Shown in pieces: positions 8,116-17,153 of a stretch of DNA of 64,000 bases. The notes beneath the pieces are model-generated. The model was not told the origin of the DNA. It searched no databases and saw only the letters and a list, made by a program, of their open reading frames with translations. How positions within the stretch are numbered: the first letter of the stretch is position 1; each line of letters opens with the position of its first letter. Both the position numbers and the translations under genes were made by a program. Source of the DNA: Dethiosulfovibrio russensis (GTDB lineage: Bacteria > Synergistota > Synergistia > Synergistales > Dethiosulfovibrionaceae); NCBI RefSeq assembly GCF_021568855.1, contig NZ_JAKGUG010000008.1:62001-126000 (forward strand). Reading direction: 5' to 3'.

Positions 8116-8856
8116 TTGAAGCCCTTCGTCGTCGATCTGCATCTCCATACCGTCCTGTCCCCCTGCGGAGAGTTGGAGATGGGGGCTCCCGAGATAGTTA
8201 GCAGAGCGGTCGATAGGGGCATAGATTTACTGGCGGTGACCGACCACAATAGCTGTCTCAACTACCCGGCTCTGGCGGGGGCGGCGGAAGGGCAGCCCAT
8301 AAGGATAATCCCGGGCATGGAGATCCAGTCGGCCGAGGACGTGCACGTGGTGGCCCTGTTCGGCGATTATGGCTCGGCCCTGCTCTGTCAGGAGTGGGTC
8401 TGGGAGACCCTGCCCGACGTCCCCAACAGAGAGGACGTTTTCGGGTATCAGGTCGTAATAGACCGGAATAACGAGGTGGTCGATATGGTCTCCACGCTCT
8501 TGATACAGGGAACGGATCGTTCGGTGGATCGTGTTGTAGATCGGGTGCATGAGTTGGGGGGGGTGGCCATACTGGCCCACGTGGACAGACCGGCCTTTTC
8601 CTATCCCGCCGTATTGGGGTTCGTCCCAGATAGTCTCCCGGTGGACGGGCTGGAGCTTTCCCCCAGGGTAACGGCGGACGAGATCGGCCTTTGGAGGGAG
8701 AGCTATCCCGACCGAACTTTTCTCAGGTCGTCCGATTCCCATAGGCTGGAGGAGATATCGAAGGATCGCTGTTCACTGATGTTTCTGGAGGAGCCAACCT
8801 TCGACGAGATCGCCCTGGCCCTTAGAGGAGAGGGCGGGCGGTCTGTTCTCATATGA
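8116..8856 (+). CDS. PHP-domain metal-dependent phosphoesterase
   Basis: A 246-aa PHP-superfamily protein. Metal ligands are visible in order: DLHLHTVLSPCGELEMG, AVTDHNSCLNYPAL, VHVVALFGDYG, VAILAHVDRPAF and SSDSHRLEEI. The likely start is TTG at 8116, immediately after the upstream stop and preceded by GAGGGGGAG. PHP proteins hydrolyse phosphoesters, for example 3',5'-nucleotide bisphosphates; the substrate of this hydrogenase-cluster subgroup (TM1423-like) is unknown. Confidence 0.85.
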   Translation: MKPFVVDLHLHTVLSPCGELEMGAPEIVSRAVDRGIDLLAVTDHNSCLNYPALAGAAEGQPIRIIPGMEIQSAEDVHVVALFGDYGSALLCQEWVWETLPDVPNREDVFGYQVVIDRNNEVVDMVSTLLIQGTDRSVDRVVDRVHELGGVAILAHVDRPAFSYPAVLGFVPDSLPVDGLELSPRVTADEIGLWRESYPDRTFLRSSDSHRLEEISKDRCSLMFLEEPTFDEIALALRGEGGRSVLI

Positions 8857-8874
8857 CGGAAGGAGGAAATCTCC

Positions 8875-9435
8875 ATGCTTGACGATCTGTCCCTTCACAT
8901 ATTGGACATAGCTGAGAACAGCGTAGGAGCCGGAGCCCGTAACGTCACGGTAGACCTCATAGAGGATCGAGCTGGCGGCTGGCTTACCCTTTCGGTGGAG
9001 GACGACGGCAGAGGGATGGACGAGGAGACCTGTGCCAAGGTGGTGGATCCCTTCTACACCACCAGGACCACCAGAAAGGTAGGGCTGGGGATCCCCTTTC
9101 TACGTCAGTCGGCGGAGCTGTGCGGCGGGTCTCTGGAACTGTCCTCTACTCTAGGAGTCGGTACCTCCCTGAAGGCCTCCTTTCGGTTGGACTCCATAGA
9201 CCTTCCTCCGATGGGAGACGTTCCCTCCTCGATCGTGACCTTGTTGATGTCGGCTCCGACGGTTCGTTGGATATATCGTCACGAGATAGACGGCAGGGTC
9301 TTCTTGCTGGATAGCGTTGAGATCCTGGAGATCCTGGGAGATCCAGAGGCTCTGAGGGACCCCAACATCGCGCTGTGGCTGAAGGATTATATGGCTGAGA
9401 ACGTCGGATCGATCGAGAAAACTTTACCCGAATAG
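8875..9435 (+). CDS. HATPase protein, sensor-kinase-like without receiver partner
   Basis: A 186-aa GHKL ATPase: N box HILDIAENSVGAGARNV, G1 box EDDGRGMDEET, F box DPFYTTRTTRK, G2 box GLGIPFLRQSAELCGG. The ATP domain fills residues 1-105; the C-terminal 80 residues are unassigned. It lacks an HxE phosphoacceptor domain and membrane segments, so it is not a classical histidine kinase. SD AGGAGG lies 8 nt upstream. It is the last gene of the 4161-9435 run; in Thermotoga the hydrogenase subunits would come next, but here the formate channel follows. Confidence 0.83.
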   Translation: MLDDLSLHILDIAENSVGAGARNVTVDLIEDRAGGWLTLSVEDDGRGMDEETCAKVVDPFYTTRTTRKVGLGIPFLRQSAELCGGSLELSSTLGVGTSLKASFRLDSIDLPPMGDVPSSIVTLLMSAPTVRWIYRHEIDGRVFLLDSVEILEILGDPEALRDPNIALWLKDYMAENVGSIEKTLPE

Positions 9436-9494
9436 CCGTTATTTTTGATATACTTGGCCGATATGACCGTAAGATATAGAAAGGACGTGTCTCG

Positions 9495-10304
9495 ATGAAA
9501 AATCCCCTGGACATCGCCCGTTCCGTATGCGATTCAGCCAAGACCAAGGCAGCCTGGTCCGTCCCCCAAATGATGGTTCTGGGAGGACTGGCCGGAGCCT
9601 ACGTCGCCTTCGGGGGCTGGGCGATGACCGTGACCACCTTCGACTTGGCCTCGGTCGGGGTCGCCAAGGTGATCGGAGGATCGGTCTTCAGCATAGGTCT
9701 TATTCTGGTGGTGTTGGCCGGCGCAGAGCTCTTCACCGGAAATTGCGTCATGCCTCTGGCAGTCATGGCTGGCCGACTTCCCATGAGGGATGTGTTGAGA
9801 AACTGGTTTTGGGTGTATCTGGCCAACCTACTGGGGGCTGTCTTGGTGGCGGTTCTCGTGTATAATACTGGACTGTGGCGAGGTGATATAGGAGCCAAGG
9901 CTCTGGCCATCGCTGCGGGAAAGATGGGCCTTTCCTGGTGGGAGGCTTTCTTTCGGGGCATTCTGTGCAACTGGATAGTGGTCTTGGCGGTGTGGCTCTC
10001 CATGAGCTCCGAGACGGTGATAGGAAAGATATGGGCCATCTACTTTCCCATAATGGTCTTCGTGGCCTCCGGATTCGAGCACTCGATCGCCAATATGTAC
10101 TTCATGGCTATGGGGCTTCTCCTGAAGGGAGATCCCTCGGTAGTCGCAGCTGCGGCTCTTCCTGCCGGTGACCTCGGAGCTGTCAGTCTCTGGGGATATT
10201 TCAATAACCTGATACCGGTCACTGCCGGCAACATCGTAGGAGGAGCTCTCTTCGTGGCGGTCCTTTATTTCTCGGTATTTAAATCCAATCTTGTCTCGCG
10301 GTGA
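9495..10304 (+). CDS. focA: formate/nitrite transporter family channel
   Basis: A 269-aa FNT protein with six hydrophobic helices. Family features: MVLGGLAGAYVAFGG in the first helix, AGAELFTGNCVMPLAVMAG (the conserved ELFTGN of helix 2/3), WVYLANLLGAVLVAVLV, GILCNWIVVLAVWL and SGFEHSIANMYFM, which carries the pore-lining His. FNT channels move formate, nitrite or hydrosulfide; formate is the likeliest substrate in a fermenter (inference). Start ATG after AAAGGACGTGTCTCG. Confidence 0.92.
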   Translation: MKNPLDIARSVCDSAKTKAAWSVPQMMVLGGLAGAYVAFGGWAMTVTTFDLASVGVAKVIGGSVFSIGLILVVLAGAELFTGNCVMPLAVMAGRLPMRDVLRNWFWVYLANLLGAVLVAVLVYNTGLWRGDIGAKALAIAAGKMGLSWWEAFFRGILCNWIVVLAVWLSMSSETVIGKIWAIYFPIMVFVASGFEHSIANMYFMAMGLLLKGDPSVVAAAALPAGDLGAVSLWGYFNNLIPVTAGNIVGGALFVAVLYFSVFKSNLVSR

Positions 10305-10366
10305 GGGTCCGAGGGGGACCTTCATCTCGGGGCATTTACCTCCAATCTCTTCGCGACACGGGGCGG

Positions 10367-10397
10367 CGGCGGTGGCGGGACTTTCCCGTCACCGCCG
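10367..10397 (+). terminator. strong GC-rich hairpin after focA
   Basis: A 14-bp stem (CGGCGGTGGCGGGA against TCCCGTCACCGCCG, one G-U pair) closes a CTT loop 63 nt after the focA stop. No real U tract follows, so it may be a terminator of reduced efficiency or a stabilising 3' hairpin. Confidence 0.5.
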
Positions 10398-10427
10398 TTG
10401 TCCTTCGTGATAAAATGAATCGGTTCT

Positions 10428-10449
10428 GCGACGAAAGATCTTTCGTCGC
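10428..10449. promoter_or_regulatory. perfect 22-bp palindrome upstream of gyrA
   Basis: The half-site GCGACGAAAGA is followed directly by its exact reverse complement, with no spacer. It ends 43 bp before the gyrA ATG, where a promoter or leader is expected. It reads as a dimeric-repressor operator or an RNA hairpin without a U tract. Nothing else in the gap (10305-10492) explains it. Confidence 0.55.
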
Positions 10450-10492
10450 GTAAAGACGGGGTTCTCAAATTTACCCCTACGGAGGTTTTTTA

Positions 10493-12937
10493 ATGGAAGA
10501 ACAGACTCTTTTCGGAAAGATAATCCGTCATCCACTGGTGGAGGAGATCAAGAGGAGCTATCTGGATTACGCCATGAGCGTCATAGTCGGGAGAGCTCTT
10601 CCCGACGCCAGGGACGGATTGAAGCCGGTGCAGAGGCGTATCCTCTTCGCCATGCAGGAACTGGGCCTCAGACACAATCAATCTTATAAGAAGTCCGCCA
10701 GGGTGGTCGGAGAGACCATGGGTAAATACCATCCTCACGGCGACTCGGCCATATACGATACCATGGTTCGTCTGGCCCAGAATTTCAGTATGCGTTATAC
10801 CCTGGTCGACGGACAGGGCAACTTCGGCTCCATCGACGGAGACAGCGCCGCCGCCATGAGATACACCGAGGCCAGGCTCCAGGAGCTGGGAGAGCTTATG
10901 CTTCAGGATATCGACGAGGATACGGTGGAGTGGGGTCCCAACTTCGACGAATCCCTGAAGGAACCGATGGTGCTGCCCTCCCAGGTCCCCAACCTTCTGG
11001 TTAACGGCAGCACCGGCATCGCCGTCGGTATGGCCACCAATATGCCTCCCCACAACCTTGGAGAGGTCGTCGACGCCATATGCTATCTCATAGAGGCTGG
11101 AGATCAGGCCGAGTTCGGCGAGCTGATGGCCCGTATGCCCGGTCCGGATTTTCCCACAGGAGGGATCATCCTCGGAAAGGACGGCATAATAGACGCCTAT
11201 CGCACCGGTCGAGGCCGCCTGGTGGTGCAGGGATTGGTGCACGTGGAGGAAGGCAAGAGGGGTAAGAGCAGCGTCGTCATAACAGAGATCCCCTATATGG
11301 TCAACAAGACCACCATGATAGAGACTATAGCCTCCTGCGTTCAGAACAAAACCATAGACGGAGTTACCGACATCAGGGACGAGTCGGACCGAAAGGGACT
11401 CAGGGTCGTGCTAGAGGTCTCCAGGGACGTCGATCCCGAGCTCGTAATAAGACAGCTCTACAGGAGGAGCCAGCTCCAGAACACCTTCGGGGTGATAAAC
11501 CTCGCCCTGGTGGACGGCCGGCCGGTGGAGCTTTCTCTGACCGATATGCTCAACGTCTTCCTGGGGCACAGAAGGACCGTCGTCAGACGGAGAACCGAGT
11601 TCCGGCTGAAGAAGGCCGAGGCCAGAGCCCATATACTGGAGGGGCTGGTTAAGGCCCTGGACGTGATAGACAGGGTCATAGCCCTTATCAGGGGCTCGGA
11701 CAACGCCGCTTTAGCCAAGGAACGTCTCGTAGCTGAACTGGACTTCACCGAGATCCAGGCTCAGGCCATCCTGGACATGAAGCTTCAAAGGCTCACCGGA
11801 CTCGAGAGGGATAAGCTCAACGACGAATTCGCCGGGCTTCTGGCCGACATCCAGAGATATCGCTCGATCCTGGACAGCGAGAAGGTCCTGGACGGCGTCA
11901 TAGTGGAGGAATTGGTCGCCTTGAAGGGCAAATACGGCGACGATCGCAGGACCAAGATAGTGGATAGGGTAGGTCAGGACTGCTCCGACGAGGATCTCAT
12001 TCCCAGGGAGGACATCGTGGTAATGCTCTCCAGAGACGGCTATCTGCGCAGGGTTCCCCTAGAGGACTACTCGCTTCAGGCTAAGGGAGGCAAGGGCCGT
12101 AGAGGTGCCAGGCTCAGGGAGGAGGACGAGGTGTCGCTCATGGGAGTGAGCACCACTCACGACGACATCTTCCTATTCACCACCAAGGGCAGGGTGTTCG
12201 CCATAAAGGGATACATCATATCGGAGAGCAGGACCGGCAAGGGCAAGCTCATCGGCAAATATATCTCCCTGGAGAACGACGAGAGGGTCGTCAGTATGAA
12301 GACTCGCAGAGGTCAGGAAGCCGGTTTCCTCTTCTTCCTTACGAGAAGGGGCATAGCTAAGAGGCTTCCCTCCTCTGAACTGGATAACCTTACCAGGGCA
12401 GGCCGCAGGGTGGTAACCCTCGACGAGGGAGACGAGATAGCCCAGATCCTTCCCACCTCCGGAATGGACGACCTTCTTCTGGTCTCCGCCATGGGGCAGG
12501 CTCTGAGGGTCTCGGAGGACGAGTTCCGTCCCATGGGCAGATCCGCCAGAGGAGTCAAAGCGATGAGGCTCAAAGACGGAGACAGGATAATAAGCGGCGA
12601 GGTCGTCACGGAGGACCGTCGTCCCATTCTGGTCAGCGAGACCGGCATAGGGAAGAGGACGAACTTCGAGGACTTCACCGTCCACCACAGGGGTGGAGGA
12701 GGCATGAAGGTCATGACGATCAACTCCAGGACCGGACTGCTCGCGGCCGCTACGTCCGTCTCAGAGGACGACGAGATCATAGTAATGACCGCCAAGGGCC
12801 GCATGATTCGAGTGGCCGCTAAAGAGATCAGGGTGCTCGGTCGTACCGCAGCGGGGTCGATAGTTGTCCGTCTGGACGGAGGAGACTCGGTGGTGGACCT
12901 GAGCGTGGTTAATATGGACGGAGAGGATCTGGAATGA
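10493..12937 (+). CDS. gyrA: DNA gyrase subunit A
   Basis: An 814-aa GyrA of normal length. The breakage-reunion domain carries the catalytic Tyr124 in [11 protein letters not shown]. The quinolone-determining region reads [10 protein letters not shown] with Ser85 and Asp89 (E. coli Ser83 and Asp87), the wild-type susceptible residues. The C-terminal beta-pinwheel begins near residue 500 and contains [10 protein letters not shown], a slightly altered GyrA box. SD CGGAGG lies upstream. gyrB is not adjacent; gyrA instead overlaps psd (ATGA), so the two are probably cotranslated. Confidence 0.98.
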   Translation: MEEQTLFGKIIRHPLVEEIKRSYLDYAMSVIVGRALPDARDGLKPVQRRILFAMQELGLRHNQSYKKSARVVGETMGKYHPHGDSAIYDTMVRLAQNFSMRYTLVDGQGNFGSIDGDSAAAMRYTEARLQELGELMLQDIDEDTVEWGPNFDESLKEPMVLPSQVPNLLVNGSTGIAVGMATNMPPHNLGEVVDAICYLIEAGDQAEFGELMARMPGPDFPTGGIILGKDGIIDAYRTGRGRLVVQGLVHVEEGKRGKSSVVITEIPYMVNKTTMIETIASCVQNKTIDGVTDIRDESDRKGLRVVLEVSRDVDPELVIRQLYRRSQLQNTFGVINLALVDGRPVELSLTDMLNVFLGHRRTVVRRRTEFRLKKAEARAHILEGLVKALDVIDRVIALIRGSDNAALAKERLVAELDFTEIQAQAILDMKLQRLTGLERDKLNDEFAGLLADIQRYRSILDSEKVLDGVIVEELVALKGKYGDDRRTKIVDRVGQDCSDEDLIPREDIVVMLSRDGYLRRVPLEDYSLQAKGGKGRRGARLREEDEVSLMGVSTTHDDIFLFTTKGRVFAIKGYIISESRTGKGKLIGKYISLENDERVVSMKTRRGQEAGFLFFLTRRGIAKRLPSSELDNLTRAGRRVVTLDEGDEIAQILPTSGMDDLLLVSAMGQALRVSEDEFRPMGRSARGVKAMRLKDGDRIISGEVVTEDRRPILVSETGIGKRTNFEDFTVHHRGGGGMKVMTINSRTGLLAAATSVSEDDEIIVMTAKGRMIRVAAKEIRVLGRTAAGSIVVRLDGGDSVVDLSVVNMDGEDLE

Positions 12938-13566
12938 GGTTCGCCAAGGACGGTTACGCCACGATAGCTCTGGCCTGGGGTGCGGTAGCGGCTGGTATGG
13001 TTCTGTGGGTTCCGTCTCTTATACTGTTGTTGCCTGTGGCCGCTCTGGTGTTGTGGTTTTTCAGGGATCCCGAGAGGGTCCCCGAATGCGGTCCGGAGGG
13101 ATGGGTCTCCCCTGCGGACGGAGAGGTCGTGGAGATACTTTCTGTGAACCATCCCTATACCGGTCCCGCCACCAAGGTCGGCATATTCATGAATCCTCTC
13201 AGCGTACACGTAAACAGGATTCCCCGGGCCGGTACGGTGGAGTACATGAAATACGTCCCGGGGAAAAAATGGATGGCCTTCGCCGACAAGGCCTCGGAGG
13301 ACAACGAAAGATTCTACCTCGGGTTCCACACCGACTGCGGCCCATCCATGGTGGTCCAGATAGCCGGTTTTCTGGCGAGACGGATAGTCTCCAGGACCAG
13401 GAGAGGATGTAGATACGATAGAGGTCAGCGTTTTGGCATGATTAAGTTGGGCTCTAAAGTTGACGTCTATCTTCCCGAAGGTGTACAGTTAAAGACATCT
13501 GTCGGACAAAAGGTTTTCGCCGGCAAAACCTGTATAGGAGTGTGTCGCCATGAGAGGACCGATTAA
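12934..13566 (+). CDS. psd: phosphatidylserine decarboxylase proenzyme (short type)
   Basis: A 210-aa member of the short PSD family, which converts phosphatidylserine to phosphatidylethanolamine at the inner membrane. An N-terminal hydrophobic hairpin (residues 8-42) anchors it; [11 protein letters not shown] and [21 protein letters not shown] are core motifs. The self-cleavage Gly-Ser that makes the pyruvoyl group lies in [18 protein letters not shown]. It overlaps gyrA by 4 nt and pssA by 17 nt, so PE synthesis is encoded as a two-gene unit behind gyrA. Confidence 0.95.
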   Translation: MRFAKDGYATIALAWGAVAAGMVLWVPSLILLLPVAALVLWFFRDPERVPECGPEGWVSPADGEVVEILSVNHPYTGPATKVGIFMNPLSVHVNRIPRAGTVEYMKYVPGKKWMAFADKASEDNERFYLGFHTDCGPSMVVQIAGFLARRIVSRTRRGCRYDRGQRFGMIKLGSKVDVYLPEGVQLKTSVGQKVFAGKTCIGVCRHERTD

Positions 13567-14290
13567 GCTGAAGGGCCACGATATTCACTGGAGGGCCTAT
13601 ATCCCCAACATGATAACCAGCGGGAACCTGCTCTGCGGCATGTTGTCTTTGATATTGACCATGAAGGGACAGTATTTCCCCGCGGCCTGGCTGGTCGCCT
13701 TTGCCGTCTTCTTCGACTTCATGGACGGGAAGGTCGCCAGGATGTTGGGGGTCAGCAGCGCGTTCGGGGTCGAGTTCGACAGCCTCGGCGACGTCGTGAG
13801 TTTCGGCGTGGCTCCGGCCATTCTGGTCTACTCGACGACCCTATCCTCCGTTCCCGGAGTCGGAGGCGCTTTGGTGGCGGTCTTCTTCACCCTCTGCGGA
13901 GCGCTCCGTCTCGCCCGGTTCAACGTCGTTCACGTTCCCGGCCCCTTTCAGGGACTTCCCATACCGGCGGGAGGCCTCTTTCTGGCTTCCTGGGCCATCG
14001 CCGGAATATCTCTTCCTCCGGCCATAATGGCGGCTATGGTGGCTTTGGCCGGAGCTCTGATGATCTCCACCGTTTCCTACAGCAACCTGAAGGGTCTTAA
14101 AAGGGGCGGGGTGGATCGAAGGAGGATGCTGTTCCTGAAGGTCCTGGTGGCCACGGTTGTGTTCCTCCTCAAGGAAAAGGCCCTCTTGGCCCTGATATCG
14201 GTCTATATAATAAGCGGGCTTATCCGCTTCGACTGGCAGGCCTGGCTGTCTATAGCGGAAGAGGACTCTGTGGAATACGACGGAGATTAA
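13550..14290 (+). CDS. pssA: CDP-diacylglycerol-serine O-phosphatidyltransferase
   Basis: A 246-aa polytopic CDP-alcohol phosphatidyltransferase. The full catalytic signature D-G-x2-A-R-x8-G-x3-D-x3-D is visible in DGKVARMLGVSSAFGVEF followed by DSLGD, right after FDFMD. About eight hydrophobic segments are present. It makes phosphatidylserine, the substrate of the adjacent Psd. It ends just before an intrinsic terminator, closing the gyrA-psd-pssA operon. Confidence 0.95.
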   Translation: MRGPIKLKGHDIHWRAYIPNMITSGNLLCGMLSLILTMKGQYFPAAWLVAFAVFFDFMDGKVARMLGVSSAFGVEFDSLGDVVSFGVAPAILVYSTTLSSVPGVGGALVAVFFTLCGALRLARFNVVHVPGPFQGLPIPAGGLFLASWAIAGISLPPAIMAAMVALAGALMISTVSYSNLKGLKRGGVDRRRMLFLKVLVATVVFLLKEKALLALISVYIISGLIRFDWQAWLSIAEEDSVEYDGD

Positions 14291-14313
14291 GCGTAGAGTC
14301 TGTAGTCTTTAGT

Positions 14314-14352
14314 CGGGAGAGGAGGGAGTCCTTCTCTCCCGTTTTCTCGTTT
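14314..14352 (+). terminator. intrinsic terminator after pssA
   Basis: CGGGAGAGGAG pairs with CTTCTCTCCCG (one G-U) around a short loop and is followed by TTTTCTCGTTTT. Confidence 0.75.
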
Positions 14353-14370
14353 TAGGGAGGTGTCTAGTCG

Positions 14371-15195
14371 ATGAGCGGTTCCCATGTGGATGCGTCTGGA
14401 TGTTACGGCGATCGTTCCGTCCGGATCGATGTTCTCGAGTCCCCTGAGGGGAGCCTTTGGGTGGTCTGTCTCTTCCACGGTGTCTACGGAGTGGCGTCTC
14501 TGGAGGAGGGCAACAAATACGGAGAGCTTGCCAGGAGGTTGTCGGAACGGGGAATAACGACCTGTCTGGTCGAGACCAGCAGGGACGTGAGAAACAGATC
14601 AGATTTTCCCGACCGGACCGATTGGGCTGTCGCCGCTTTTGCTGGAAAAAAATACGGCCAGGAGCTTTTCGACCATATGTCGGGGCTAAGCAAGGTTTCC
14701 GAGATATTTCCCGATGGAAGGATCTGCCTCTGGGGGTTTTCTCTCGGTGGAATAGACTCTCTCATGATCGCAGGAGGTGTGGTGGAGCCGGTTTCCGATC
14801 TCGGCTTAGACGTGCCCCCCGTCCCATTGGATCGTATAGGGGCCTTGGTCATCTCCGGCAGCGGCGACACCCTGAGGTCCGACAGTTCCATAAAGACATC
14901 CTTGCCTGTACTGAGCTCCATCTGTGAGGCCGAGGTCCTAAGGGAGGCCTGCCGAAACGTGGAAGTTTCCTCTGTGGATTTCTTTTACGGAAGCGAGGAC
15001 GATACCTTCGACGAGCCCTCCTGCCGGAGGCTTTTCGATCTGATACCGGTCTCCAATAGGCACTTTACCGTTATCGACGGGGCCGATCACCCCTTCAGGA
15101 GTTTAGATGGAATTTCCTCTACCAAACCTCTGGATCTTATGGTGGAGACCGTTTCGTCTCATCTCCAGGGCCATCCTGGCGACTGGCCCAGATAG
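14371..15195 (+). CDS. predicted alpha/beta hydrolase
   Basis: A 274-aa soluble protein. WVVCLFHGVYGV is the usual oxyanion-hole strand, CLWGFSLGGIDS the nucleophile elbow (GxSxGG, Ser), FFYGSEDDTFDEP the acidic-residue loop and VIDGADHPFRS the catalytic His, in the order of an alpha/beta hydrolase. No signal peptide. TTTAGGGAGGTG precedes the ATG. Substrate unknown; peptidase, esterase and lipase activities cannot be separated from sequence. Its 3' end overlaps the convergent prepilin peptidase gene by 37 nt. Confidence 0.75.
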   Translation: MSGSHVDASGCYGDRSVRIDVLESPEGSLWVVCLFHGVYGVASLEEGNKYGELARRLSERGITTCLVETSRDVRNRSDFPDRTDWAVAAFAGKKYGQELFDHMSGLSKVSEIFPDGRICLWGFSLGGIDSLMIAGGVVEPVSDLGLDVPPVPLDRIGALVISGSGDTLRSDSSIKTSLPVLSSICEAEVLREACRNVEVSSVDFFYGSEDDTFDEPSCRRLFDLIPVSNRHFTVIDGADHPFRSLDGISSTKPLDLMVETVSSHLQGHPGDWPR

Positions 15196-15938
15196 CCCAG
15201 TATATCGGGCCCCCATACGAGAGCTGCCATGAAACCGGCGGTCAGAAAGGGAGCGAGGGGAACCGAGTCCTTTCTTGCCGCCTTTTTCAACAGTACCAGA
15301 AGCACAGCGAAAAGCCCGCCTATCATAAACCCCAGATAGGTGGCTATCAAGGCCATCTTCCATCCGAGAAGAGCTCCCGCTCCCCCCATCAAAGTGGCGT
15401 CTCCCCAGCCCATGCCGCCTCTGCTCAATATCACTATGATCGCTATGATCCCCGCGGCGGCGGCGGCGCCGATAGCCCCGTCCAGCAGGGCTTCCGTTCC
15501 TCCGAAGATCCGAAGGAGCGCTCCCGCCACAGCTATGGACCCTACCAGGTGGTCGTAGATGTAGCCCGACTGGAGGTCCGTCATGGCGTTGAGTATCATC
15601 AGCCATCCTCCTGTCATAGCCCCGACTCCTGCCGGAGACGGTCCCCAGATATAGAGGGCTACCGCCGACCATAGGGAGTAAAGCAGCTCCACGATGGGAT
15701 ATCTCACGGATATGGCGTTTTTACAGTATCTACACTTTCCTCTGGATGCTATCCAGGAGATCAGAGGTATCAGGTCCAGGGCCTGCAAGGTTCGACCGCA
15801 GCTGGGGCAGCTGGATCTCTCCGAACCCCACCAGGGTCTATCCGAGACGGTTCTTTCGGCGACGACGTTGAAAAAAGATCCCGCCACCGCACCTATCACC
15901 GCTCCTATGGCCGCCAGGGTATAGTTGGGAAGCGACAT
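15159..15938 (-). CDS. prepilin peptidase / N-methyltransferase
   Basis: A 259-aa type IV leader peptidase. The zinc-binding cysteine pairs are CPSC (44, 47) and CRYC (69, 72), as in bifunctional enzymes with the methyltransferase domain. The two catalytic aspartates lie in MTDLQSGYIYD (Asp121) and GGMGWGDATLMGGAGALLGW (Asp180). Seven to eight hydrophobic helices. It would process type IV pilin or type II secretion pseudopilins, but no pilus gene is in the window, so it is a solitary gene here. Confidence 0.93.
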   Translation of the reverse strand: MSLPNYTLAAIGAVIGAVAGSFFNVVAERTVSDRPWWGSERSSCPSCGRTLQALDLIPLISWIASRGKCRYCKNAISVRYPIVELLYSLWSAVALYIWGPSPAGVGAMTGGWLMILNAMTDLQSGYIYDHLVGSIAVAGALLRIFGGTEALLDGAIGAAAAAGIIAIIVILSRGGMGWGDATLMGGAGALLGWKMALIATYLGFMIGGLFAVLLVLLKKAARKDSVPLAPFLTAGFMAALVWGPDILGYLGQSPGWPWR

Positions 15939-16069
15939 GTGTGGTTCATCCTTTCCGGTCTATTTCTAAACTTTCTTTCTTGTGTTTGCTCCTTTATCTT
16001 GCCATAATAACCTTAGAGACCGAGCTTGGAAAGCGTCGATCCGTCGGCGGCAGGAAGGAGGAGATCCAT

Positions 16070-16564
16070 ATGAAGAAGATACTGGTAGCAGTGGACCTCA
16101 GCGATCTCTCTGAGGGGTTGGTCCGTTACGGTTACGAGATGGCGGCTATGATGGATGCCGATATAGGTTTTATCCACATAGTGCCCCATCCCACATTATG
16201 GAAGGGCTACGAGCCTTGGCTCCCGCCTCAGTTTGGCCAGGAGATACTGGAGATAGCGGAGAAAAAGCTGAGACGGTACATAAAATCCGCCTGCAGCGGT
16301 GACTGCAATGCCTGTATAGGCTACGACCCGGCAAGGATACACGTAATAGTTAAGGAGGGCAATCCCGCTACCTCCATAATAGACCTGGCCAAGGACAAGG
16401 ATATAGATCTGATAATAATGGGGCACAGAGGGCAGTCGGCGTTAGAGTGGTTCCTTGTCGGCAGCACCGCTACCTCGGTGGCCAGATATTCCCACTGTTC
16501 CGTGCTGATATATCGTCCTCCTATGGAGGACGAGGAAGAAGAGGAACCATCGGAGGAGAATTGA
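16070..16564 (+). CDS. universal stress protein (UspA family, ATP-binding type)
   Basis: A 164-aa single Usp domain starting MKKILVAVDLSDLSEGLVRYG. The ATP-binding signature G-x2-G-x9-G-S is complete in GHRGQSALEWFLVGSTATS. A cysteine-containing insert (SACSGDCNACIG) in the middle and a very acidic tail (EDEEEEEPSEEN) are unusual additions. Start chosen at the ATG behind AAGGAGGAG; the frame is open further upstream without support. Monocistronic. Confidence 0.92.
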   Translation: MKKILVAVDLSDLSEGLVRYGYEMAAMMDADIGFIHIVPHPTLWKGYEPWLPPQFGQEILEIAEKKLRRYIKSACSGDCNACIGYDPARIHVIVKEGNPATSIIDLAKDKDIDLIIMGHRGQSALEWFLVGSTATSVARYSHCSVLIYRPPMEDEEEEEPSEEN

Positions 16565-16671
16565 GACGAGGTTCAACGATATTCAAACAGGTCGAATGTC
16601 CTCTCTTTTGCTCCATGTCGGGACTATAAAAATCTGATACAATTGATCCATGTTCTTGAAAGGGGAGATTC

Positions 16672-17079
16672 GTGGTGAACGTAAAGGTCGTGGACCACAT
16701 CGGAATAGCGGTTAAGAGCATAGAGGAATCCCTCAAGTTCTGGGAGGAAAGTCTCGGGATCCACTGTCATGGAGTGGAGGAGGTCGCAGAGCAAAAGGTC
16801 AAGACCGCCTTCCTTCCCATCGAGGATACGGAGATAGAGCTCCTGGAAGGGACCTCGGAGGACAGCCCGGTCTCCAAGTTCATAGAGAAGAAGGGCGAGG
16901 GGATCCACCATATGGCTATCAGGGTGGACGATCTCGAGAAAGCCTTGGCCGAGCTGAAGGAAAAGGGTGTTCGCCTGATAGACGAGACCCCCAGAATCGG
17001 AGCCGGCGGCGCAAAGATAGCCTTCGTTCATCCCAAGGCCAGTGGTGGCGTCTTGCTGGAGCTCTGCGAGAGAAGCTGA
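16672..17079 (+). CDS. mce: methylmalonyl-CoA epimerase
   Basis: A 135-aa single vicinal-oxygen-chelate-fold epimerase converting (S)- and (R)-methylmalonyl-CoA in the propionate/succinate pathway. Expected metal and catalytic positions are visible: [38 protein letters not shown] and [16 protein letters not shown] precedes two consecutive GTG codons at 16672 and 16675. The usual partners (mutase, decarboxylase subunits) are not nearby. Confidence 0.92.
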   Translation: MVNVKVVDHIGIAVKSIEESLKFWEESLGIHCHGVEEVAEQKVKTAFLPIEDTEIELLEGTSEDSPVSKFIEKKGEGIHHMAIRVDDLEKALAELKEKGVRLIDETPRIGAGGAKIAFVHPKASGGVLLELCERS

Positions 17080-17110
17080 CACTGCGTCTTATAGACGACC
17101 TAGAGTCGAC

Positions 17111-17146
17111 AAAAGAGCCGAACCCTTTAAAGGGATCGGCTCTTTT
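17111..17146. terminator. bidirectional terminator between mce and nitroreductase gene
   Basis: AAAAGAGCCGA pairs with TCGGCTCTTTT, with an inner CCCTTT/AAAGGG extension. It has A and T tracts on both sides and lies between two convergent genes. Confidence 0.85.
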
Positions 17147-17153
17147 ATGCTTT

